Shown here: positions 36,347 to 48,076 of the stretch, in pieces
Numbering within the stretch: position 1 is the stretch's first letter
Layout of the letters: each line of letters starts with the position of its first letter
Source of the DNA: Theristus sp. LFF4_11
Lineage: Eukaryota; Nematoda; Chromadorea; Monhysterida; Xyalidae
Length of the DNA: 64,000 nucleotides
Assembly (NCBI GenBank): GCA_030248135.1
Contig: JASANC010001731.1
Span: forward strand, 1-64,000
Direction of reading: 5' to 3'
Notes under the pieces: generated by a model
The model's input: only the letters and a program-made list of their open reading frames with translations
What the model was told of the DNA's origin: nothing
Database searches by the model: none
Position numbers and translations under genes: made by a program

Positions 36347-39300
36347 CTAGCTGGACGACAAATTCTGGCAGGACTTGGCGTGTTGCGCGTGTCGCCGCAG
36401 GTAGCTGCCGAGTCGGCCGATGATGTCCTGACAGGAGGACGTCAGATCGACGTTCGACGCCGCGATTTCAGCGGCCTTGAAGCTCTTGTGTCCCTGTTTC
36501 TTGCGTCGCTGCGAGAACCGCCGCAGGCTCATCGAAACGGTCACTCGCGGCACGCCGTTGTTGTCGTGGTCGTCCTCGTCGCCGTTGTCATTGTCCGCGC
36601 GTCGCCGCGTGATCGACGGCACCAGGTGTTTCTTCTTTTGGTGTTTCAATTGACGCGCCAGCTTCTTCTGCTTGATCTCGGCCAACAGACCGACGAGCAG
36701 CTCGTCGACGCCGTGGTTCAACGCGACCGACACCTCGTACGCGACGCAGTCCGTCTCTCGGGCGAGCGCGACCGACTCTGGAAATTCCGATTGGTGACGA
36801 TTGCGAAGATACAGTCGCGTAAAACGACTCAATATCGAGCGAACACTGTGTGCGCGCCAGTGGAGTACGGTAGCTACAGTAATCGGTCTCGACACGATCT
36901 TGATTCAGCGCGGTCGCGGTGTTGGTTAAGGTGGTAAGTTTACGACGGTCCTCCTACTGACTATCAGGATCGTAATGGGGCCGATTACGGAAGTATAGAT
37001 ATGTTAGTAGCTGTCGTACTCATTGACTGTAATTGCGAATGGGAATGAAATCTTCCAGAAAAACGGACTTTAGACAATCGGATTTCGTATTCATCACAAC
37101 AATCGACCGGTTTAGAGAGCCTATTACGCACGCACCACGCCCGGTGCGGGGTCAACTCCGGCCCACGCATTAGCGTCCCGACATTTCCGGCCCACCCATT
37201 ACCGTCCCACCCATTACCGGCCCGACATTTCCGGTTCACTCATTTCCGTCCCACTCATTTCCGGCCCGCCCATTACCGGCCCAGCCCAATAATCATCTTT
37301 CTGCGCTGTATTTCGCCACGGACAACGAAAATTAACTGAAACCGCACTCTATTGTACTCCCTGCTCACCGACATGCTTTTAACACAAATACTTAAATTTT
37401 TTGTTTCAGTTTTCGTTTTCGTTTCGCTTCTATTTGTTCATAACATTGGAACAAATGCTTCAGTTTGAATTTCGTCGATGAATCAGTTGATGTATTTTTA
37501 TTTATTGCTTTGTTCCGTTTGATTTTGCGCATTCAATTTCAATAACAACAACATGTCTGATAGGTCGACAAAAATAGGAGCTTTTTCAAACCGCACTGAC
37601 GCGCTGAGTTCGAATTTTGCATTGGACACAGAGCCAAATTCAATCATTTTAATTCTTAAAATTAGCAAAAACTCATGAAAATTGCCCCTCTAACCAAATT
37701 TGGACATGTGGATCCACAACCAGGTCGTGTTTCCTAATCCTAATCATTCCTAATCCTAAACCTAATCCTAAGCCAAGCCTTTCTGATAAGGTGAAAATGA
37801 TCAATTTAGTTTTTGCATTTTTTCATGATGCATCACGAAAAAATCCGAATGAAAAAAGAATTAAAAAATTGAACCCTAAGTTTAAAGTGTAACCGCCTGA
37901 TCAATGTGAGTTTCTTAATGAAATATAGCATTGGTTGGCGGTTGAAGTCACTGGAAGCAAATTATAGGGCTGGGCCGGTAATGGGTGGGCCGGAAATGAG
38001 TGGGCCGGAAATGCGTGGGACGCAGATGAACGGGGCCGGTAATGGGTGGGCCGGAAATGAGTGGGCCGGAAATGAGTAGGCCGGAAATGTTGGGCCGGAA
38101 ATAACGGGACGCAAATGAACGCACGCCATTACGCCCATATTTACCGTCAGTCGTGATCGCTCGTTTGCGCGCGAGGTCGCACTTGTTTCCGGCGAGTATC
38201 ACCGGCCTCAGCGCGGTGTGCGCCGATCGTCTGAGGTTGTCCAACAGTTCGGTGGCGTGTCGGAAGCTGGAACGTGAGTCGACGCTATACAACAGAATGT
38301 ACGCTGACGCGAGACGCGTGATTGACAGTTGATCCTGCAGAAACGACGCAGAAGAATGCAAATGGTGAAAATGTTTGAACAGCACTGCACAAATTGGCGC
38401 TCACTGGGTCACAGACTCAACATTTTGGTGGTTTATGTGTATGTGTGTGACGTATGTCGTTTGGTGTTTGTCTGCCACACCTCTAACAAATGATATTTCA
38501 CTGAAAAAGGTTCATGGCCCAATTTTTGGTTAAAAATGGCTCATTGCAACTCCGATCCTGATTTCTTCTTTCGCCAGTTCGTATTCTTTTGGGCAAAAGT
38601 GACAGGTTTGGAGAAATAAACTTACTGTGCAGATACAAAGTACAAAAGAACATTTGCCTTATCTTTCACTGTTGTTTATTCAATTGTTGTGTTAAAACCG
38701 GGGCTTTCACTGTTGTTTATTCAATTGTTGTGTTAAAACCGGGGCTGCGTAACCAGGGCCGCGCGAACGCAGCCCCGTCACTCAAAAATGACGCGGTCCG
38801 CGTACCCCAACTCGGAGCAGCGGTGGAGGTCAACCTGCCCGTGGTGCAATGGACAAGCCTCGCCCCAGGAGTTCTGCCTTGCTGATCACAGAAACCTCCC
38901 CCGCCAGGTAAGTTTATGAGACTTGCTTCAGAGGGGGGTCATTCTTGCGTGCAACATCAGCTGTACTGTGACACTGTAAAACGTAGTATTTCGTGGAATT
39001 GAAGTATTGGAAAGAGAGTTTCTTTAAAAGTACTCATTTACAAATCCTATTTTAGCGTCGTTGTCACCGGTTCCATTAAAAACAAAACAAGAAATGCTTG
39101 CTCATTTTTATCTGCCCCCTTTTTCCACCGTTTATAAACATCTTTTGTTCGCACTGAGCGACTGGCAACAACATTTTTTTGAAAACACAGCTGTTCTGCT
39201 GACAACATTTTACACGTAACTCCAGTTCTTACCTAGTCGGTTTTTAGAGATATGTAATGTATAAACTTGAGGTAAACACCAAGTACTCGAATTTCGGGTC

Positions 39301-42300
39301 ATTCAGGCGTCAAACACGAGTAGAATAGTTTCACACAATATTGTTATTGTCAATCCACAAATGTACAGGGTGAGCCAAAAAAAGGTTCCAATTCTAAAAT
39401 GCTCTCACTGGCTTGTGCTGAGTTGTTTCGAGCTGAAAATTGGAACACTATTAGAAAACATTTGGAGGTTTTTCTGACCAAATTTTTGATATGGTATGTT
39501 GCCCCTATCACTCACTACAGCAAAATATCCGAAAAATATGAAAAATCGACAAATGTTGTAAAATGCAGAGGGTTGATTTAACTGTAACAAAGATCAAAAG
39601 AATGAACGTTGGTGACAGCCCGAATGTTTACAACACAAAAAAAGATGAAAAAAGCAATATGAGTTTAAAGCAGCTTAGAAATACCGAATGCTGAGTTGCA
39701 TTTGAACAGTTTTTGATCACTCCAATGTTTCACTTCAAGTCTGAGTGTGCGTAAGCGGTTCTGCTCAGAACAGATGCGAATTTATCTTTTCAAATCCAAA
39801 TTGTTTTTTTTCCTTTTTTAATACACAAAATTTGCCACTCTGATATTAACCATAGCAGACTGGTTGTTTTTCCGCAGTGAGAGATGCACTTCCATTTTCA
39901 GTCTTTGCTGCCATCATGGTTAAGTGGACGGCAGAGCAGCGAGTCTGGTCTGCCAATTGGTGGGAACATGCGAATAACTTTTCCACAGTGGTTCGGCAAT
40001 TTCGTAAAAGATTCAATTTGACACCGCGTTACGATACATCAGTTCGGAAGATCGTTTATGAGCAATGATAAACAGTGAGATTATGGATGAACAGTGTTTT
40101 TTTTGTCAAAAATTGCTATTTTTTGAAAATTACACTGTAAAAATGAACTTACGTGTAAACCAAAAAAAAAAAATTTTGACCACAAAAACTCCCAAAATGT
40201 TCTAACAAGTGTTCCAAATTTTAAAACACGAGGTCCCTTTGTTACAGCTAAATCAACCCTCTGCATTTCACAACATTTGTCGATTTTTCATGTTTTCCAG
40301 ATATTCTTCTGTAGGGAGTGGTAGGGGCAACATACCACAACAAAAACTTGGTCAGAAAAACCTCCAAATGTTTTCTAATAGTGTTCCAATTTTCAGCTCG
40401 AAACACCTTAGCACAAACCAGTGAGAGCATTTTAGAATTGGAACCTTTTTTTTGGCTCACTCTGTATAGTGAGTGTTTATATGGCAAATGTACTGTCGCG
40501 GCATGAATGACCTGAAATTCCTTTAACTGGAACTGGTGTACATGCCAATTGTCGTCTGCTGATCTTCTACTTCTCAATTACCCCGAAAACCTATTGATTC
40601 TATCCGGTAGTTCATTCAGCAACACCACTTTCATTCAGCATCTCTTTTTCCTTCCAACCGCCACCAGTTTCCCAGCAGCTTGTACCAAAAAACGATATGC
40701 TTTCGAACGAGCCACATCCAACACAGATGGGCAAGTGATGTGTACCTCAGTTTACAGGGTAAAAACCAAAGAGAGAAACACTGGACAGTGGATGCCATGA
40801 AGATGTGAAACACGAGCAGACTGGCTGTGTTTTGCGCAATAATGTAGTGGTTTATCGATAAATGAACGTGGCATGTTTATAAACGGGGAGGGGGACGAAC
40901 AGTGATGTATTATCATTTTACTTTCTTCTTTTTGATTTATTTTCGTGATTTTTTTCTCTTTTTTTGCGGTTTTGTAAAGGTCTCCGTTATAATGGTTATA
41001 AACGGTGAAAGAAGGGGTCAGATGAAAATGAGGAAGCATTTCTTGTGTTGTTTTTAATGGAACCGGTGACAACGACGTTAAAATAGGATTTGTAAATGAG
41101 TACTTTTAAACAAACTCAAAAGCTTTCTGCCAGCAACTTTAGATGTTCTCTTTCCAATACTGCAATTCCACGAAATACTACGTTTTACAGTGTCACAGTA
41201 CAGCTGATGTTGCACGCAAGAATGACCCCCCTCTGAAGCAAGACTCATAAACTTACCTGGCGGGGGAGGTTTCTGTGATCAGCAAGGCAGAACTCCTGGG
41301 GCGAGGCTTGTCCATTGCACCACGGGCAGGTTGACCTCCACCGCTGCTCCGAGTTGGGGTACGCGGACCGCGTCATTTTTGAGTGACGGGGCTGCGTTCG
41401 CGCGGCCCTGGTTTCAACTCAATGAAAGCCGCGCAGAAAAAAATTTCCCCATGTTGCTTGTTATTTGCTCCACTTAGATAATCCGTTCAACTGAACTGAC
41501 TGCCCACAAACTGCAATGGTTTAAGATCGGCTTTTTCAGAATACCCTAAGGCACAGTTTTTGAAAAGTTCTCAAATTTTGACGAAATTAGCACCAATCGA
41601 ACCGTCTCGATGCGCTGAGTTCGAAAATCATATTTATTTTTTAATTTGACCCGGTTTTATGCTTTAAAAAACAAAAAAAAACGTTTTTTGGGGGATTTTT
41701 AGAAAAATGGTTCTAACTCGCCTCTGCGTTAAGCTATTAACAAAATTCAAAAACCAATCGATTTCGCTATTGCTTGCGCACATTTTTCATGTTAACAATG
41801 TTATACAAAAAATGCTGTTTTATGCTTTAAATTTGAGAAAAACTAAAAGAGTTTGTGGTTTTTGCCCTGTTTAGGCACTTTTAAAGCGGATGCGGAGTAG
41901 GGTTGCTAAGTGATTCTGAAAGCCCTTGAAAAATGCTACAAGTATGCAAAAAATAAAAAAATCGGTTGCCCTTTAAGAAGTAACGAAGCATTACAATATC
42001 GGTCGCGCGCATACATAAAGGGTATTTCCCGGTATGTCGACAAATTGTGGAGCAACGGAGACAAAAACCAAAAACGGGTATTAGGGCAACTTTTTGCGCT
42101 GAATCCGAAAAAGTAAGTGCCGTTGCAAAATTTTGTTACAGTAACCCAATATTTGCAATTTTTTGGCTTTTTGGCTCTTTTTTGGATTGTTTCTAATCCG
42201 TGTGGTGTTATACTTGAACTAATCAGGTCAAATTTAGTATCAATCGGCTCCCCTTGATTATGCGAACAATTTCCATTTAGATACCGCAACTATATTATAA

Positions 42301-45300
42301 TTACCGTAACCCGCAGAGCACGATTTTTGCTATTTTTAACCATTTTTAGGCCTAAAAGTGACATTTTTCATCCCTGTAGTGTTCTAGTTGTTCCAATTGA
42401 ATCAAATGTGTATCAGTCAATTACTCTTGATCAGATAAACAACTTTCATTTAGATACCGTAACCACAGTTTGACTTTCGTACCCCTTTAAGCACGGTATT
42501 CTTTTAAGTTTTCACCATTTTCAGGCATGAAATTGGCTTTATTGTCCATGCAATGTTATACTTGAACGAATCTAGTCAAATTTAGCATCAATCGAGTCCC
42601 GTTGATTAGGCAAACAACTTTCACTCAGATACCATAATCCTTGCTTGACTACCGTACTTTTTGAAGCACGGTATTTTAGTAATTTTGTACCTTTTTCAAG
42701 CCTGAAATTGGCTATTTTGATCCATGTAGTGTTACACTTGAACAATTCTAGTCAAATTCGCGATCAGGTTTTTGAACTCAGGTTTTGAACGTTTTTCTAA
42801 GTAAGATTTTTTTACCCAAAATTTTTTTAAGGTTTCAACTTTCAACACCTGAGATGGCCTTTACAAATTTGAGGGTGGGGAGGAACACACTTGGAACGGT
42901 AGTCAAGCAATGATTACGGTATCTGAGTGAAAGTTGTTTCCCTGATCAATGGGAGTGTATTGATCGCGAATTTGACTAGAATTGTTCAAGGGTAACACTA
43001 CATGGATCAAAATAGCCAATTTCAGGATTGAAAAAAACACAAAATTACTAAAATACCGTGCTTCATGAAGTACGGTAGTCAAACAAGGATTACGGTATCT
43101 GAGTGAAAGTTGTTTGCCTAATTAACGGGAGTCGATTGATGCTAAATTTGACTAGATTCGTTTAAGTATAACATTGCATGGACCATAAAGCCAATTTCAT
43201 GCCTGAAAATGGTGAAAACTTATTAGAATACCGTGCTTAAAGGGGTACGAAAGTCAAACTTTGGTTACGGTATCCAAATGAAAGTTGTTTATCTGATCAA
43301 GACTAATTGACTGATACACAATTGATTCAATTGGAACAACTAGAACACTACAGGGATGAAAAATGTCACTTTCAGGCCTAAAAATGGTTAGAAATAGCAA
43401 AAATCGTGCTCTGCGGGTTACGGTAAGTATAATATAGTTGCGGTATCTAAATGGAAATTGTTTGCATAATCAAGGGGAGCCGATTGATACCAAATGTGAC
43501 CTGATTAGTTCAAGTATAACACCACACGGATTAGAAACAATCCAAAAAAGAGCCAAAAAGCCAAAAAATTGCAAATATTGGGTTACTGTAACAAAATTTC
43601 GCAACGGCACTTACTTTTTCGGATTCAGCGCAAAAAGTTGCCCTAATACCCGTTTTTGGTTTTTGTCTCCGTTGCTCCACAATTTGTCGACATACCGGGA
43701 AATACCCTTTATGTATGCGCGCGACCGATATTGTAATGCTTCGTTACTTCTTAAAGGGCAACCGATTTTTTTTATTTTTTGCATACTTGTAGCATTTTTC
43801 AAGGGCTTTCAGAATCACTTAGCAACCCTACTCCGCATCCGCTTTAAAAGTGCCTAAACAAGGCAAAAACCACATACTCTTTTAGTTTTTCTCAAATTTA
43901 AAGCATAAAACAGCATTTTTTGTATAACATTGTTAACATGAAAAATGTGCGCAAGCAATAGCGAAATCGGTTGGTTTTTGAATTTTGTTAATAGCTTAAC
44001 GCAGAGGCGAGTTAGAACTATTTTTCTAAAGATCCCCCCAAAAAACGGTTTTTTTGTTTTTTGAAGCATAAAACCGGGTCAAATTAAAAAATAAATATGA
44101 TTTTCGAACTCAGCGCATTGAGACGGTTCGATTGGTGCTAATTTGGTCAAAATTTGAAAACTTTTCAAAAACTGTGCCTAGAGGTGTGGAGGCCGGGTCG
44201 GTCGACTCAAAAAGCGAGTCTTAAATGTTTTTCAACTTTTTCTCGTAACTCACCTCCTCGGAACCACCTTCGAAAAAGATAAACTCGGTGACGGCGTTGT
44301 CAATCGAAACAGACACGGTGTTTTCTTGCGTGATTTCTAGAATAAAAATCAAAACATTTCCGTCGCAGCTGCGGTGGCTTCTTAATGGTCGAATAAAGTA
44401 AACACAGTAATGAATCGAACCCAAATTAGTGTGCAATTCACAGATTCGCTCAAAAAAAGTTGATTCGAAGTCGCGAATCGGTCTGTATTGGAATCGGAAA
44501 TTGATTGCCGTTATTGATGCGCTTGCACCAAAAGAGATATCGATACATGCTTTGCGGTTGGCAGAGAGAGTGCTTCTGCCATGGCAACGCGTTTCCAATT
44601 CCGACCCCATACGCGGGTCCGGCGACCACGCATTTCTGCGGTGTTCCATTCTGGTCGTCCGTCCACTTACGGTCTTCGTCGCTAGTGAACGGATTCCGGT
44701 GCTCGGACGTCATGAACTGTCTGATCAGCGACGATTTGCCGCATCGCTCGGCGCCGAGCACGTACACGTCGTAGGAGGCGATCGTGTCGACGCCGCCGTC
44801 GTCCGCAGCGTCCACCAGAATGGCGCACGCCGAATCAGCAGAGCCGACGCTGTCGCTGCGCGACTCCGAGTACTGGCAGGTCGACGAGGAGCCGGCTGGA
44901 ACGTTAAGCGGACGGACGTTTCTCAAAAATATTGCTTCGAAACTGCAGAGGAGTGCTCTGATAAGAGCACTGTTCTCACTAGCACTCATCCCGATGATAC
45001 CAGAAACAGTCAAATATTAGTGCTGAGATTGGCGTCGCGAACGCAGCTAATTGTCCGTAATTGTGAACCATATGTGAATGGAGGTTGGTGGATTGTCAAA
45101 ATCACACAAAACGTGAGTCGAGTATACGTCAAAGCAGCGCGTGCCCCCCCCCCCCCTCCCACGCGGATTTCTGCGATCCATTACTGGTTTATGAATGCCC
45201 TTTTACGGCGCAGACACTCGTTTTCTAACCTCGTTTCCGAAACGAGTCTCCTCGATTGATCAGCGCCCCTTTGCTGTCGACCTCGAACTGCCTCAATCGC

Positions 45301-46177
45301 TTGTAGTCCTCCGAGTCGGGCAGCTGAAGGAACTGCGTGTTCGCGCTGGTGCCCAGTTGCGGCGCCTTCGGCCAACCGTCCGCTCGTTCGCCGCGACCGC
45401 TGTTCTTCCTAAAAGCTGACGGGTTTTATTTGAAAAAAGTCAATCGAAAAACCAAGATACTGGGAAAAAGAGGTCAACAACATAGTAAGCGTGCTGTTGA
45501 GTTTCCCTTACATCTGCAACACAGCAATAAGTTCCAAACAAAAGCGGCAAGTTCACCACATGACGGCACGTTCACCAATTGGCGACAAGTCCACCACATG
45601 GCGGCACGTTCACCAATTGGCGACAAGTTCACCACATGGCGGCACGTTCACCAATTGGCGACAAGTTCACCACATGGCGGCACCTTCACCAATTGGCGAC
45701 AAGTTCACCACATGGCGGCACGTTCACCAATTGGCGACAAGTTCACCACATGGCAGCACGTTCACCAATTGGCGACAAGTTCACCACATGGCGGCACGTT
45801 CACCAATTGGCGACAAGTTCACCACATCACATGGCGGCATGTTCACCAACTGGCGACTAGTTCATCACATAGCGACTAGTTCATCAACTGCATTTCATTC
45901 ACCTCGGCATTGCCGCGCGTCGCCCCGTGCAATTCGGCGTGCTTCGTCGCCGGTGCTTGTTGTGGCCGCGACCATCGGGCGTCTTCTCGCCGCCACTGTT
46001 GTTCTCATCGTCTTGCTTCGGCCGCTGATGTCGCAAACTGCTGGCGCGCATGACGCTTGGCGACGAGGAAGCGAGCGGATGCAGGAGATTGGCGCTGTTC
46101 GCTGGTTCGTTGGCGCACTGTGACTTCTTCTTGCCGTTCGAGTTGTTGCTGTCGGTGGTCGGGTTTGTCATGATCAT
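36347..46177 (-). CDS. RGK-family small GTPase (Rad/Gem/Rem-like)
   Basis: RGK proteins are plasma-membrane-associated Ras relatives that inhibit voltage-gated calcium channels and reshape the cytoskeleton. Six exons (46177-45903, 45408-45230, 44895-44671, 44336-44254, 38334-38145, 36777-36347) join in frame to 460 aa. Visible features are a long polar N-terminus, a basic INRGDSFRKR stretch before the G domain, the P-loop GAERCGKSS (199-207), no DxxG at the G3 position (FFEGGSEED instead, as expected for RGK), NKCD (304-307) and a G5-like EVSVALNHGVDELL. The C-terminus is long, basic and lacks a CAAX box, ending KSCQNLSSS with Cys seven residues from the end, the RGK C-7 motif. Intron 1 holds a 38-bp minisatellite; intron 4 (5.9 kb) holds two U1 genes, a mariner-like element and a 2.6-kb palindrome; intron 5 holds a GGCCGG-repeat element. 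The reading frame is intact. Confidence 0.94.
37143..38130. mobile_element. GGCCGG-repeat-bounded element, copy B
   Basis: It is homologous to 25100-26590 in the opposite orientation but lacks the nested MITE, so it is about 990 bp. It starts near TGCGGGGTCAACTCCGG, has CATTTCCGGCCC-type tandem arrays at both ends in inverted orientation, and ends near GAACGCACGCC. ACGCCC occurs just outside both ends (37138 and 38131 areas) and may be a target duplication. It lies ten or so bases inside the 5' splice site of RGK intron 5 and fills most of that intron. Confidence 0.7.
38753..38915 (-). ncRNA. U1 spliceosomal snRNA, minus-strand copy
   Basis: U1 recognises 5' splice sites by base pairing. The RNA begins AAACTTACCTGGCGGGGG, containing the canonical ACUUACCUG recognition sequence. 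It then has U1 hallmarks: GAUCA in stem-loop I, a GGGGCGAGGCUUGUCCAUUGCA core (compare the human GGGCGAGGCUUAUCCAUUGC), an AUUUUUGA Sm site, and a terminal GC-rich hairpin closed by UUCG. Its length of about 163 nt is typical. It is almost identical to the copy at 41249-41411 and is divergently oriented. About 220 bp of shared 5' flank should contain the PSE promoter. Confidence 0.93.
39366..40464. mobile_element. Mariner-like (ITm) non-autonomous element with 230-bp inverted repeats
   Basis: Long terminal inverted repeats, about 39366-39593 and 40238-40464, start CAGGGTGAGCC and CAGAGTGAGCC and are flanked by TA on both sides. The 1.1-kb element encodes only a short helix-turn-helix region and no DDE catalytic domain, so it is a deletion derivative. 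It sits between the two U1 genes inside RGK intron 4. Confidence 0.88.
39916..40068 (+). pseudogene. Truncated transposon N-terminal helix-turn-helix reading frame
   Basis: The frame reads MVKWTAEQRVWSANWWEHAN and continues for 50 codons to TGA. It resembles the N-terminal DNA-binding helix-turn-helix (DUF4817-type) commonly found in mariner-associated frames. There is no downstream DDE transposase sequence before the right inverted repeat, so the gene is a remnant. Confidence 0.6.
41249..41411 (+). ncRNA. U1 spliceosomal snRNA, plus-strand copy
   Basis: It has the same 163-nt sequence layout as the minus-strand copy at 38753-38915: a 5' end with ACTTACCTG, a conserved GGCGAGGCTTGTCCATTGCA core, an ATTTTTGA Sm site near 41378-41385, and the terminal hairpin GGGGCTGCGTTCGCGCGGCCC. 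The 5' flank, about 41000-41248, is the inverted counterpart of the flank of the other copy, so the two genes form a head-to-head pair about 2.3 kb apart. Their 3' flanks differ. Confidence 0.93.
41551..44182. repeat. 2.6-kb palindrome (fold-back element)
   Basis: The left arm (41551-42767) and right arm (about 42968-44182) are inverted repeats of about 1.2 kb with high but imperfect identity, around a 200-bp spacer. The outer ends read GGCACAGTTTTTGAAAAG and the inverse. Each arm contains several diverged copies of a block with TACGGTATCTGAGTGAAAGT. No coding potential or clean target duplication was found. It ends about 70 bp before RGK exon 4. Confidence 0.85.
45551..45856. repeat. 38-bp minisatellite in RGK intron 1
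   Basis: Seven near-identical 38-bp units start at 45551, 45589, 45627, 45665, 45703, 45741 and 45779 (each begins GTTCACCACATGGCGG or a one-base variant), followed by one longer diverged unit at 45817. Because 38 is not a multiple of three, the array is open in several frames, but it lies between RGK exons 1 and 2 and is not coding. Confidence 0.95.
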
Positions 46178-46713
46178 TTCACGATTTCGCTTTATGTTGC
46201 GCTTGTTGCTCGTTTTTTTTATTAGAACCTGAAGTTGAAACGCAAGACACTACGATTGTATCATGTGGAATGTGGAATTGAGAGAAAAAAACTTCCTGGC
46301 TGGAACACCTTCGAAAGAAAATGTTGAGTGACCACACAATTAATCAACGGTCGAGTACCGGTGAAGTCCAGCCCCCATTGGTTAAGTGTCACTTCATATC
46401 TCCTTCCATACACTGAGTTTCGGGGGTAGGTCAAAACATGGCAGGGTAGGTCATTCTATGGCAGTTGCAAAATTGCTATATTTTGACCCCCGCCCCGCCG
46501 GTCAAAATATGGCGGGAGTCAAAGTATGGCATGAAACCGGCACTACTTCTCAGTGGCGTGACAATTTGGAACTCAAACGTTCGCAAGTTGCAAAATTACT
46601 GAAAAAGAAACCAAGCCACACAACATTTCAATTTTTAGTTCTGATGACACCATGGTGTGGAACGTTATGCGTTGTTGTTCACTTCGTGCTGCACTTCGTC
46701 CACAAAAATTACT

Positions 46714-46957
46714 ATGACCTATTTTTTCAAACGTGTCCCACTGAAATGACGTCATGTGCCGCAAAACATGCGATTGTCGTTCACAACAAACCAGACTTTC
46801 CGTTTATAAACGATTCCGGTTTCTTCCCGTAAACAAATGGTGAATGTCGAATCAGTCACACCAAACAGAAATTTTAGTGCCTGTACTTTGACAAACGAGA
46901 GTTTTTAAAGCAAATGACGTCATTTTAGTTCGGACACGTTTGAATAAACCCACATAA
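46714..46957. mobile_element. MITE with paired TGACGTCA sites, copy 1
   Basis: The ends TTTTTTCAAACGTGTCCCAC and TTTATTCAAACGTGTCC (inverted) each lead into a palindromic TGACGTCA. Close copies lie at about 53120-53356, 58381-58617 and 61500-61737. It is about 240 bp and non-coding, with approximate boundaries. Confidence 0.75.
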
Positions 46958-47928
46958 TAAACTTTGATTTTCATATCGTCTATAAACAAAGCATTTGCTC
47001 TCCGATCACGATATGGCAGTTCTCTCACGCGGGTCACATGAACAGAGAGTAAGATTCTGGAGCAGTTCAGATAGCAACATAAACAGAGACGCTGAAAAAC
47101 AAGGTCGCTTACTTTAGGGATCTGTTTTCCAACACTAAATAGAATCCACACACAGCGCGTGACAAAACGTAGGTGCGCAATTAGCCAGCTTTATTGCTCA
47201 GTATCTGACGAGAGGAAATTCGATTCTCCACATTTTGTTTGTCACAAGAGACGAACTTTTCTTTCGGCACGTGTAAATTAATGAAAAGAGCAGAGCTTTA
47301 TTAATGTCTGTTACTGTACCGTACATAGTGCTGTGTTTACCCCCCTGCCAGCCGTGAGTCAGTCAGATAGCCCTGCCAGAATGAAGAAAAAGAGGCAGCA
47401 CAGGAGAAGCTTCTCGTGTTCGTGTGCAAAATGTTACGGATTTCGTGATATTTACGGATATGTTTTTCCGAAAGAAAATCAAATTTGTACAACTGTCAGT
47501 ATGAGACATGAAATACACAACTGTATGTGTGTTCGTGTTAAAACGTGACTCATCCATACATCCACGTACATCCATCTACAATGTATAATGCGCTTTTCAG
47601 TAAAATAACATTTTCTGCTTAAAAAACGCAAAAAGAGGTGCAAATGTTGATGCAGATCTACAGTATGGCCGAATGAATAAGGCAGTCGATCAAGGCGGAA
47701 TCAGTCGCAGACTAAGAGTTGTCTTTTTCAAAAATACCAACATAATTCCTAATCATGTGCGCAAAGCACAAAAAATGAACTGAATAGCATGAAGAATCCA
47801 TCAGTCTAAAAAAGCGCGCCAAATTTGGCACACAATTTGGTTTCTGAACAGTTTTTTTTCTTTCATTCAAATTTCGCGCGCTCCTTGCACCCTGAAAAAA
47901 GCTGCCATGTTTGCTCGGCCATTCCGTA

Positions 47929-48076
47929 CAGTCGAATTCTAAATTATAAAGAATCAGTTGATTGGTTGGTGATTACGGTATGCATGCTTTCTGTACAGGC
48001 ATTGCTGTGGAGGCGGGGTTTGGCGTGCATAGAAAGCATTCATACCGTAATCACCAACGAATCAGCAGATTCCCAA
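47929..48076. mobile_element. TACAGTCGAA MITE, right end missing
   Basis: It starts with TA then CAGTCGAATTC and contains inverted CAGTTGATTGGTTGGTGATT/AATCACCAACGAATCAGC arms. The outer right repeat is absent. It is related to the complete copy at 55484-55669. Confidence 0.65.

Noticed and set aside
40248..40577. Minus-strand frame beginning beside the mariner-like element
   Set aside because: It is the translated terminal inverted repeat plus flank, with no protein family.
44429..45259. Plus-strand frame of 276 codons
   Set aside because: It is antisense to RGK exons 2-3; the minus strand has the P-loop and consistent splice phases.
45551..45856. Regularly spaced repeats that might suggest a CRISPR array
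   Set aside because: Units are contiguous without variable spacers, and the genome is eukaryotic.
45337..46123. Two overlapping plus-strand frames of 180 and 210 codons with a repetitive sequence
   Set aside because: They read through the 38-bp minisatellite and the antisense of RGK exon 1; the repeats keep any frame open artificially.
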